Below are positions 24,868 through 34,955 of a stretch of 64,000 nt of DNA, piece by piece. The position numbers were made by a program, and so were the translations under genes. How positions within the stretch are numbered: the first letter of the stretch is position 1; each line of letters begins with the position of its first letter. The notes beneath the pieces were generated by a model, which was given only the letters and a program-made list of their open reading frames with translations, ran no database searches and had not been told where the DNA came from. The stretch comes from Rhizomucor pusillus (lineage: Eukaryota > Mucoromycota > Mucoromycetes > Mucorales > Lichtheimiaceae): assembly GCA_900175165.2 (NCBI GenBank), contig FWWN02000341.1, forward strand, positions 42,260 through 106,259. Reading direction: 5' to 3'.

Positions 24868-26983
24868 ATGACAGCAAGGACGGCATTCTTGTTGTTGATC
24901 GTTTGCCTATCCGCCATGCCGTGCATGGCACTCAATGTTCATGATCGCATAGCAAACCGTCTATCACTTCCAACCACATACACTGGCGATACCCCTTACA
25001 AAGGATATTCTTTTCGATCAAGCAATTTGACTCTTCCTCTCCGTATTCAGCGCGATATTGCAATGAACGTAACAATTGACCGACATCTTTGGCCAGCGTT
25101 GGATTTAAGCAATGCATATTTTGGTAACGATTATTCAGCACAACGACTCAGCGATGTTGAACAAGTCTTGTATATGGGATATCGGCGACTGGTCGTGGAT
25201 ATATACTGGGACTCGAAGAATAGAAATTGGCAGCTCTGTCCACAACCAATTACAACAAATATGTCATCTTTGACGGCATCGCTCCATACAAACTTGAACA
25301 ACCGGACATCCTCCTCCTCCACCTCCACCACCGCCACCTCAATAACGAATGAGACGACAACTACGCTATCTAATGTTCATAATGATTTTGTATTCCATAA
25401 TGGAACTTTCGCCCTCAGCAGAGCAGAGTTGGATGATGTGCAACTCGATTCGGTCCGTTGCGCGCCGTGGTACAACTTTCGGCATTTTATGGATTCCGTT
25501 AACCATTTCTTGACGACGGCGGACTTGTCGAACGCGCCAGAAGAAACCGACCTCATATTTATCATACTAAATCTTCATCAACTTGACTCATCCTCCAATA
25601 TCAATGGTAATGACACCGCATCAAGCATCAGTCGGACGATCAAGGAGGCTATTGTGAGCGCTGATAACAATGCGCCTCGGATATATACTCCAGCAAACTT
25701 GACAAGAGATCGACGCAATCTGACGGACTCGTTCGGAACAACAGGCATGCCTTACTATCAACCATCAATTGATCCTGAAACAGGCGCTCTTACCTCGAAC
25801 ACGGCGTGGCCACCATGGTATTATCTGATAGAACGCCGCGTTCAATTGCTCGTCGGGTTTGGCTACAACCATTTGCCTGTAAATACCAATTACAATGTTA
25901 CAGACGATGCAGATATGATTTTTAATGCAACGGAACTCGGAGCAGGCTGGTACATGAACGAGGTGAATCTGACAGATATGCAGGCAATGCAGTGGTCTGA
26001 CTGCGCACGACCTGGAAAGCATACTTTTATGCTACCGAGTGGCAATGAGACAGCCGTTTCGCAATCACATCCCCAGCCAGGAGACACATTGCTATCCTGG
26101 TCATGGGCAAACATGAACGATCACGTTTCAGCTTTTGATTATGATTCAACGCTGCAAGCTGTTCAATGCGGTTATTCGCCGTACTTTACGCAGAGAAACT
26201 ACACTCAACCGAACGATACCTATTCAGCCAACGATACAAGGCACTTGGCAGATAACATCCTTGGTACAATCTGGTCCTGGGATGTCAACCAGCCAGAAGT
26301 CAAAAACACTCCTCAGTGTGCCATGATGCAGCAATGGAACGGACGTTGGCGCACTGGCGACTGCACGAAACTGCTCCGTGTTGCATGTCGCCGCTACAAC
26401 GATCCGAATAAATGGATGCTAACGTCGACCTTTGTCTCGTACGATCGAGCATTCGCCGTCTGTCCTGAAAACTATGTATTTGACTGCCCGAGGACATCCC
26501 AACAGAATTATATGTTATTCCGAGTCACCCAGCAGGATTTGCTTCAGAACGGACCAGAAACTGATGGATTTGATGATCCTTTGCATCACCTATTCTGGAT
26601 CAATTTGAATTCTGCATCCGACAGCAATTGTTGGGTGGTTGGACTGTACGCTAGCTGCTGGTGGCTGAACGAGGCAAGTCATTTACGTACGCTGTCCTTT
26701 CCAAGAAGCGCTAACTTTCGATTTCCTTTGACAGAGTGGATTCCGATACCAGCAATTGATACAGACATCAGCCGTCGCAGGCGTTATTATCCTTATTCTT
26801 GTCGGTATATTTGCATGGATAAAATGTGCAAGATGGTGGCGATATCGTAAGACACAAAAACGTAAGCATTTTGTCAAGGAATTGCTAGCTCGACGCGAAT
26901 ATGTTACTGTGCCGGTATGTGCTTTTGTTATTAATACCATAATATGCATCGATTTTCTTTCTGACTTATTTTTACAGGCATAG
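24868..26983 (+). CDS. Mtc6-like type I membrane glycoprotein
   Basis: Three exons: 24868-26673, 26735-26914 and 26978-26983 (the last contributes only Ala and stop), 663 aa. A signal peptide (MTARTAFLLLIVCLSAMPCMA) is followed by a long luminal domain with many N-x-S/T sites. It contains GYRRLVVDIYWD and WQLCPQP near residue 110-130 and a Cys/Trp-rich C-type-lectin-like block (WSWDVNQPEV, CAMMQQWNGRWRTGDC, RVACRRYNDP). One transmembrane helix lies at about 615-634, followed by a basic tail. This order matches fungal maintenance of telomere capping protein 6, which despite its name is a secretory-pathway membrane protein of unclear mechanism. The first intron uses a GC donor (GAG|GCAAGT). The Thr/Ser run near residue 150 is low complexity. 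Confidence 0.85.
26674..26734 (+). other. GC-AG intron in the Mtc6-like gene
   Basis: Donor AACGAG|GCAAGT, acceptor TTGACAG, phase 0. Splicing joins WWLNE to SGFRYQQLIQ and brings the transmembrane helix into frame; without it the ORF continues into unrelated sequence. Confidence 0.75.
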
Positions 26984-27393
26984 TATAAGAGCATTACCGA
27001 AGCATTTTGTATATGTAGGCGCCATAGATTCTTATATATAATCTTTACAAGAAAAGATTTCCTGTAAATATGTAAGCACACTGCATTGTCATTTGCTGCT
27101 GCTGTTGCTGGTTGAAATATCCCTTTACTATGGGTAGCAAAGGACAAGACAACTGAAGTTATGTAGTCATTCTGCATATTAAGAGACGATATGAGGCATG
27201 ATCACTGCTACATAGGACTCTATAATGCTTAATATGTCCTCGAATACTGGACGTTTGTGTTCGCCAGCAGTGTGCTGGGTCATTGCCTGGCAACGCGTGA
27301 GACGTGACGGTGTTTCAATTTTTTTTCTTCTCAGTTCGTTGACCATCGTGTGCTGCATCCATCGTCTTTTTCCTTCACTGAATCCAGAAAGTG

Positions 27394-28856
27394 ATGGTAA
27401 GTTGACACTTGCATTGCTGTGTAAGTTTGCTTCCTTTCATAACTTGTTGCTCTTGTAACAATAGGACCGCTCACCTTCTAGAGAAGCTTCGCCACCCCGT
27501 GACGACGATCGTGAGGCTAAACGCTCGCGTTCCAGATCGTATGAACGTAAACGAGACTCCCCTGCTCGTTACGATCGGTCTGCGTCACGCTCGCCTGCGC
27601 CTGTACGTTCGCGCTCTCGTTCGCGTTCCCGCACTCCTGTGCGCCGTGGACGCAGCTATTCTCGCTCACCGTCACCGCGTCGCCGTCGCCGGTCTCCTTC
27701 TTACTCTAGGTCTCCGAGCCGCGACCGTTACAGAAGCCGATATTCCAGAAGAAGGTAAGATGTCAAAGACCACCTTTGTTGTTTTCTTCCCTTTCTTCCT
27801 TCCCTATTCCCCGCACTCCCTATCGCTCTTTCTTTGACATGACGCTTGTTGACCACCTTGGCTCTGGCTTATTCAAAAGCTTTGACAAGAGCTTCGCAAG
27901 CAAGTGAAGAGAAAAACAAATGTGATCAAGTGTGATGTATTATATGTGAAAAGAAAGAGTGAAGCTGGTCAAGAGAGAAGAAAAAATTAGCAAGGTCCTC
28001 TTCCTTGGCAAGAATCAAATCCTATTCCCATCCCTCTCTCCTTCTTTTGTTGCTCTCAAGAAGAATTTGTCTGTCTGACTCGCAAACCCTGTAACAGTCC
28101 TTCTCCTCGCCGTCGTCGCTCGCCCACCCCTCCTCGTCGCAGATATTCGTCGCGCTCATTGGAAAGACGTCAGGAGTAAGTTTTCAAGTCAATTGCAAAT
28201 ACTACACAAAAGAGAATCTATTGCTCACTAGCGATCGCAAAAATGTAGGAGAAAGAGAAAGGATTTCCACGGTACGAGAGATGCGCCTGAGAAATCAAAC
28301 ATTCTGGGCGTGTTTGGTCTTAGCACAGACACACGCGAATTGGACTTGGAAGACATCTTTTCAAAATATGGCAAGTTGGAGAAAGTGACAGTCGTATACG
28401 ACCACAGAGTAAGTGACTGGTCAAGATTGTCCAAATACTATTCAACGATTCTTAAATATTTTCTGTTAGCACAAGCGTTCCCGAGGTTTCGGATTTGTCT
28501 ACTATGAGAACGAAGACGATGCTGCTCGTGCCAGGGAGGAGACGAACGGCATGGTAAGTTTGGGAATAATGCATGCACGCGGGGTATTTATGCATATTTA
28601 CTCATCTATAAAACTCTTTCAGGAAATTGACCGCCGTAAGGTCCGTGTTGATTATTCCGTTACTCATCGTCCTCATACTCCTACGCCTGGCGAATACATG
28701 GGTGAGAAGCGTCGCTACGGTCGTGGCCGCTCTTTCCGCGATCGTGACCGTGGTTACCGACGTCGTAGCCGTTCTCGGTCGCCTTATTATAGCCGTAGAC
28801 GGTATAGATCTCGATCCCGTAGCATCAGCCGTACCCGCAGCCGCAGTCGCAGCTGA
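27394..28856 (+). CDS. TRA2-like SR splicing factor (RS1-RRM-RS2)
   Basis: Six coding exons: 27394-27396 (the ATG alone), 27465-27754, 28098-28175, 28249-28408, 28470-28553, 28623-28856; 282 aa, GT-AG introns. An RS domain occupies residues 2-125, one RRM lies at about 141-215 (RNP2 LGVFGL, RNP1 RGFGFVYY), and a second RS tail follows. The linker after the RRM reads [13 protein letters not shown], nearly the diagnostic linker of Transformer-2 proteins, which separates this from ordinary SR proteins. It should bind GAA-rich exonic enhancers and activate splice sites in the nucleus. The start codon abuts the donor (ATG|GTAAGT). The 343 nt intron between the two RS1 exons is far longer than its neighbours and could hold an autoregulatory element. 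Confidence 0.88.
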
Positions 28857-29090
28857 ATTAATTGGTAGTGGATAAATTAGTCTACCTTGACTCTTGTAGT
28901 GGTTGAAGAAAAATGTTGTTGCAGTGGAAGCATTAAAAGAAAATTAAGCATTTTGGGAACAGTCAATAAATGTTTCGTTTCTCTGCAGCCAATCAGAAAA
29001 TCGAGTGTCTCGAAGCCACCTAGGAAAGACTGGGACACTTTTTTTTGGAACTTCCGGCTTGCGCTTTTGACAGGCACACCTCTTTTTCCA

Positions 29091-31057
29091 ATGTCGTCGT
29101 CCGAGCTTAATTCGCTGGTCTACAAGTACTTGAAGTCGCAAGGTTTTGAAGAGGCTGCAGCCAAGTTAAAGAGCAAGGCACCTAGTGTATGTAGAGTTTG
29201 ATCTATAGTGTGGAACTTGGTGAACAATGTCTGACATTGATTTTTCTTTACAGGTGGATGCTGAAACTGTGGACGATGCTTCTTTGAGTGATATATTTGA
29301 GAACTACAAGAAGAGGTAGAGTGTAAAAGGGAGCCAAGTCTGGATGTTTTGGCAAGTGACTAATAATAATGTGCGCAACAGCCGCGATGAAATGGATGTG
29401 GACGACAAGGACGAATCTGCTAGCTCTAGCTCCAGCTCGTCGTCTGAATCTTCTGATAGTTCGTCGTCCTCGAGCGAGTCTGAATCTTCAAGCAGTGAAT
29501 CCGAAGCGGAGGACAAGGACGAAACCATGAAGGATGCTTCCTCTTCTTCCGAGAGCTCCAGCGAATCTGAAGAAAGCAGCAGCGAAGAAGAGGAAGTAGA
29601 AGAAGGAAAGGAGGAGAAGAAAGGAGAAGAAAAGAAGGAAGCATCCTCCAGCAGCTCCTCGTCCAGCGAATCCGAATCTGAATCCTCCAGCAGCAGCTCC
29701 AGTGAGTTTGAAGAAGATAGCAGCGATGAAAAAGACCAAGGAAAGGAGGAGAAGAAGGAAGAAGCAGAAGAAAAGGCAGCATCCTCCAGCAGCTCTTCTT
29801 CCAGTGGATCCGAGTCGGAATCTTCTAGCAGCAGCTCCAGCGAGTCTGAGGAAAGCAGCGATGAAGAAGAAAATGAAGGAAAGGAGGAGAAGAAGAAGGA
29901 AGAAGCAGAAGAAAAGGAAGCATCTTCCAGCAGCTCTTCCTCCAGCGAATCCGAGTCCGAGTCTTCATCCAGCAGCAGCAGTGAATCTGAGGATAGTGAC
30001 GAGGAAGAGGAAGAAAAGAAGAAGGCATCATCTTCCAGCTCCAGTAAATCCGAAAGCGAGTCCGAAGAAGAAGACAACACCAAGGAGGAAGCAAAGTCCA
30101 AGGAAGCATCTTCTGAGGAGTCTTCCAGCAGCGACTCTTCTGGCAGTGAGAGTGAGTCCGAGTCCGAATCTGAAGACGAAGGCGAAAGCGAAAAAGCAAA
30201 GGATACCAAGATGGAAGAAGACAAGGAAGAATCATCCTCTTCCTCGGAGAGCGAGTCAGAAAAGGAAGAAAAGGAGGAGGAATCTTCCAGCGAATCTTCA
30301 TCTGAATCTTCCAGCAGCGAATCCGAGTCTGATTCTGAGGACGAAGAAGATGACGATGTGAAAGAGAAGAAGGAAGAAGCAAAGAACACCGAGTCCTCGA
30401 GCGACGACGATTCATCCTCTGATGACAGTAGCAGCAGCAGCAGTAGCAGCGAATCCGAGTCTGAAGACGAGGCTGAAAAGGAGGAGAACAAGGATGTAGA
30501 AATGAAGGACTCTTCTTCTGACAGCAGCGACGAAGAAGAGAAGAACAATAAGGAAAATGAGAGCGAGAACACGACCGCCGTTGCCGGAAACAAGCGTAAA
30601 GCGGACCAAGTCGAAGCAGAGAACCCTCCTGCTAAAAGGTAGATAGAAATTGCCCTATTTAGTGCCATAGACCCGCATATATTTACCTACCAACCCCTAT
30701 ATAATAGGAAAAACAATGTATGTCTTTGAGACTGATTTCTGCTGACGGATGACGTTGAGAAAAAAGAGAGAAGATATGCCTAACCCTTTTATCATTTCTT
30801 TAATTTAGGAACGCAAGCCTGGTACTCCATTCCAACGAGTGAGACCCGAAGAAGTGGAATTTCTCGACGAACGCCTGAAAGATAACTCGTACATTGCCAA
30901 GGGTGGTTCTGACGAGAAATCATATGGATGGAAAGCTCATCAAGATCTTATCAAAGTGCGTGGCGACAGATTCAGGGCTGAGAAGAATAAGAAGAAGAAG
31001 GGATCTTACCGTGGTGGCCGCATTTCATTTGAATCTCACAGCATCAAGTTCGAATAA
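29091..31057 (+). CDS. SRP40/Nopp140-like nucleolar phosphoprotein
   Basis: Five exons: 29091-29186, 29254-29315, 29382-30638, 30708-30717 (10 nt microexon), 30809-31057; 557 aa. Residues 1-32 form a LisH-like motif (LVYKYLKSQGFEEAAAKL). Residues about 55-455 alternate poly-Ser/Glu blocks with Lys-rich spacers, the layout of Nopp140/NOLC1 with many CK2-type sites. The last two exons encode the conserved SRP40 C-terminal domain (PFQRVRPEEVEFLDERL, KKKKGSYRGG). The family chaperones box C/D and H/ACA snoRNPs between nucleolus and Cajal bodies. The repeat exon is one 1.26 kb block with a long antisense ORF, an artefact of Ser/Glu codon bias. Confidence 0.92.
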
Positions 31058-31286
31058 TTCTATTACTAGATACTTTGTTATCCATTTCTCAGCATCTCAC
31101 TGTTACGTTGATTTGTTTCTTCCAAACAGCCTATATCTCCTTTTCACTTTATGCTTTATTCTGTTTGCATTCAAAAATCATTCTTACACACATTTTCTTC
31201 CACTGATGTTACAAACAACAAACACAAATACACCTTCTTTTTTATTTTGCGTATTACACGTTTTATATGTTTGCGACAACTTGACT

Positions 31287-33111
31287 CTATGCCTGGGAAG
31301 TTTGTGACAGCCAATCCTGCAAAGGCATTATCGATGGATGGTCATTGATGGGACCGCGCAGCGCCGCGTCAAAGTCAATGGCACCGATGCGTGACAAAAA
31401 GTCGGGTCCAAGCGGGAGCTGCAGCACCTTCTGTTGTAGTTGATCTCGATGCTTCTCAGCGACGGTTGCTGAGGAACGTATTCTGTTCAGGCTAGCATCC
31501 CATTCGACGTCGTCCCTGATCATATCTTCTAGAAATTGGGTGCGTCTAGAGAGTGCAGAGTTGGCATACAATGATCCGTGCATGATTTGCAGGATTTCTT
31601 CGTATCGAGATTTAAACTCTGGCACAAGCATTATTTGATGGAACAATGGGCGATTAGCCTCGTGCTCTAGCAAAGCGAAACGGTCCAAGGAGGTGTTGCT
31701 TGCAAGTGGAACCATCGTGTTGCCCATCGTCTGGTCCAAGTCTGCCGACATCCACGTGAATCTTCCACTTCCAGGGTCGTGGTACACAAAGTAATTGTGG
31801 GCTGCACCCAAGTATCCGTCGACGTGGCCCATCAGTACCTCGAGAGCCATGCTACGTAGATAGTTAGTCTCGGTATAATGGGCTTTTAATCTCTTTTCTT
31901 TCACTTTACTTTTTCAAAAACATATCAACGTTGAATCGGCGCTCCCATTCATCTTTTCCTGCAGCTGCACCTTGCTCGTTCACAAATTTGAGAAAATCAA
32001 TAAACTTCTCGAGACCACTGTCATCTTTGGAAGCTTCCTGTTGTAATTTGTAAAGCGACGCGTTGCCAACCTTGTAGTTATCAGGCTCCGGACCACGATA
32101 TTCCAAATTGGCGCCATGTCTGAGTGCCTCCGGTGCCATAGGATTTTCAGGCATATTACCTTGTACAAGCATGCCGTGCTTGTACTTCTTTTCTCCTTTT
32201 CCAAACGTATTCTTCAAGAATGGGTTCTTGTAGTTATCGACAAGCAGATACAATCCGTGCGGCTCATTGTTGATAAAGAGTCTAGAAACAGCCAAAGAAA
32301 AAAGGATAGATGAGCATACATACTCGTATGTACTTAATCCGTTCTTTTCTGCTTAAAAAAGCCTGATTAAATACCGCACGTAGGAGGCTCTCGATGCGGG
32401 CAGCCCAGCTGCCTCCAGAACATCGTAGTAGAGCTTTTCTCGCATAAAGCTGGGATCTGTAGCGCATGCACGAAGCTTGAACTTGCGATATCCGCCGAGG
32501 TTATCATCTTTACCTAGATGAAAATTGAAAGAAAACTTTGGAAACAGGCGCGATGTCTGTCCACTCAATTCAAATTTCACGTCTTCATATTGCTGCATAT
32601 CGGTAGCTGTGATATGTGACATGTTGGCTGTGATTGCAAAATCCTCCAGGTAATTTTCGTAGAGTTCCTTCAAGTCATCGTCTGGAGCTCTGACGTGGAT
32701 AGTGGGTATCTCGTATCCGGGATGCACTGCAGATGTATCGAGTCGGTCGATTGGATCGCCAAACATTGGAATTGGTTGGTCGACTGTTTCGTCAAAAAGA
32801 GTACGTTTACGACCGTAGAACTCATGCAGTGTTGTCGATGCCGGTTCTCGAAATTCCGGTTCTTGCTGCAAAACAGTGCCGTTGCTGTGCATTGCAAGGT
32901 ACCGATAAGGCTTCGATGAAGGCGCAGTTCCTGTATGGAGCAAAGGATCCAATTCTGATCGTTCCAGCATATATATGTTCTGATCACTTTGCAGCTGCAC
33001 AGCCATTCCAACGTCGTTGCCAACAGCGTGGATGACTTTGTATGCAATATCTGCACAGCAGACAGATGAAAACATCCCTAAGCAGCCCAGTACGCAGGCT
33101 TTTTTTTGCAT
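31287..33111 (-). CDS. Secreted CotH-domain protein
   Basis: Three exons: 32375-33111, 31910-32281 and 31287-31851, GT-AG introns, 557 aa. The start at 33111 (MQKKACVLGCLGMFSSVCCA) gives a good signal peptide; an upstream in-frame ATG at 33135 would place acidic residues before it. The CotH kinase-like fold is visible: FNFHLGKDDNLGGYRKFKLRA, RLFINNEPHGLYLLVDNYKN and the metal-binding MSADLDQTMG. The family is an atypical kinase fold first known from Bacillus spore coats and expanded in Mucorales, where some members are surface proteins. Here the C-terminus (PLQDWLSQTSQA) lacks a hydrophobic GPI-addition tail, so the protein is probably soluble or wall-trapped. I cannot assign it to a numbered CotH subtype. 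Confidence 0.88.
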
Positions 33112-33328
33112 TGTGCATTGGTAAATATCATCCAACTTGTTCCTATAACACCAAGTTGCATAAGCTTTTACCTTGAAAAGAGTAGTTCCGCATTAAGCGT
33201 TAGGGATGGAGAGAGAAAAGATAGAGAAGTGGGACACAGAGGAAGAAGAAAAACGGAAGACAACAAAATTTCCTAACCGAAGGGATTTGTTGATCCAGCA
33301 ACAGTATGTTTATTGTGCGCAACATCAA

Positions 33329-34955
33329 TTAAAACATACGGAACTCGTTGTTACTCCATTCTGGTCTATCTGCAAGGCGCACGGACCCAAACGACTCGTT
33401 GTTGTTCGCTATATTTACTGTACTACGTTTGACAGGTCGGCTGCCGCGGAAACCATTGCCGGCTGATGGTGCTGACATTGTTTCACGTAATTTAGGAGAT
33501 GCAGGTCGTTCAATCGAAACACTGGTCAAAGGATAAGAATCGTCTTCACGTTCGGGAGCGAGAGCAAACGAAGGAGGGATTTTGAGCGAGACGTCGAGAT
33601 ATTCCTCATTGTTGCCGCCGCTGGGATGCTGATTTCCTTTTTCGTCACTGTAGGGATAACGGATAGTCTGTACAGCGGTCAAAGCATTAATAAAACAAAT
33701 GAACACTGTCAATAAATAAATACAGTCCAGTTCTCTACTTGCCATGCCGCAGTGCTCGCAAAAGGCTCGATTAGGCAAATGGGTGTAATCAACACGCAAT
33801 GCTTCAACAAGCAACGTGGATTCCGCCAGTGACAAATAAACGGTTAATGCCTATTGGTGATGTGATCAGTTCCAATGATGACAATTTGTCGTAAGGCGCT
33901 GGCACATACATCAGATCGATTACCGAGAAAGGTCGTAACTTTTAGTAGATTCATGGCAAGGTTGAATATAAAGGTGAGAATGAAGCATATTAGTGACTTT
34001 CTTGCGAGATATTCGATAAGTCGGTTCTTGCGGGTCATGACGCTATTTGATGAAAGGATATGGATGTATAGTCTAAAGTTATTTTTAGTCCATGCAATTG
34101 AGTAACCAGTGGGTTAATTTTACGACAATCAACCGATTTGGAGCAATTTTTACTTGCCTTCGCACAAACATGCCACTGAGGAATAGGTTAGCAAGCACAT
34201 CACTGATGAAGTTGAGGATGATGACGCCATTGCCCCTGGAAGCAAAAAGAGCAACATGCATGAGTACCTCGTGTTTACGTCGGATGCGTTTCAGTGTACT
34301 TTACCACTCCGCCCAGCATGTGCCACCAATGGCGATGGGTTTCTCCATTACTTGTCTTTGCAGCGGGACATACGCAAGCTCGAAAGGCCAATCTGCGAAC
34401 CGCACAATGATCAGGAAGAGGCCGACGATCTTGACCCACAAGGCATGGTAGCTTGTCTCGAGGATCAGAAGGCGCATAAACATTACAACATAGAATAATA
34501 CATAATCTGGGCGCGGAATTACATGAGTCTATTGGACAGCGGCGCTCTTTTCAAAGGACGAGGATTTACCGAGATGGAACAGTCTAAACATTTGTGTATT
34601 TAGCAACAATGAATTTCCAAATATCTTCGCGCTGAAATGATACTTTACGATACTAGTAGGGGATAATATGCACATGTTTGAATCTCAAAGAGAGGTATAA
34701 GACCATACAAAAATTTGTGTATAAAGAACACGACGACCTGCGCCATGTTGACAAGATGGCTTTATACAGGCGTATCAGCCCTGAAATATCGAATGTATAT
34801 TTTCCTCAAGCTAAGACTTACATTCTACCGCGGGTTCGCTGGTACTGCCGTAAACACACAACAAAGTTGCGTACGCTGACAAGTACCGCCACCCACATGC
34901 CAATCATGTTGACACGGTCAATGACCCGTTCTCCGTATGGCGTGAGCTGAATCAT
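33329..34955 (-). CDS. Polytopic membrane protein of unknown function
   Basis: Seven exons: 34822-34955, 34570-34631, 34305-34506, 34158-34235, 33910-34042, 33743-33850, 33329-33667; 351 aa. Phase is consistent throughout. I count five to seven hydrophobic segments in the first 210 residues (for example MIGMWVAVLVSVRNFVV, YVLFYVVMFMRLLIL, WVKIVGLFLIIVRFA, VIILNFISDVLANLFLSG, SLICFILTFIFNLAMNLL). A CEHCGM pair follows, then a 120-residue hydrophilic Ser/Pro/Asn-rich tail, presumably cytosolic. The topology recalls seven-helix receptors but no signature motif is visible. Two introns appear to use GC donors (34158|34157 and 33743|33742). The second is 75 nt with no stop, so an isoform retaining it would stay in frame. 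Confidence 0.65.
33668..33742 (-). other. Probable GC-AG intron, 75 nt and in frame
   Basis: Donor GCATG|GCAAGT, acceptor TGTACAG, AT-rich interior. Its length is a multiple of three and it has no stop, so retention would add 25 mostly hydrophobic residues. Confidence 0.5.
34043..34157 (-). other. GC-AG intron in the polytopic membrane protein gene
   Basis: Donor CGAAG|GCAAGT, acceptor AAATAG; it joins FVR to the VMTRKNRLIEYL exon in phase 2. The GT four bases further (CAA|GTAAAA) puts that exon out of frame. Confidence 0.7.

Noticed and set aside
27234..27458. Alternative TRA2 start at an upstream ATG
   Set aside because: The frame encodes a hydrophobic, stop-terminated peptide that does not splice into the RS domain; ATG at 27394 directly precedes a good donor.
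29304..30668. 454-codon minus-strand ORF rich in Ser/Leu/Phe
   Set aside because: Antisense shadow of the Ser/Glu repeat exon of the SRP40-like gene; its composition is the mirror of AGC/GAA codon runs and it has no domain or splice structure.
33111..33135. Longer CotH start at 33135
   Set aside because: It would place acidic MDDIY before the hydrophobic core and weaken the signal peptide; 33111 gives a canonical one.
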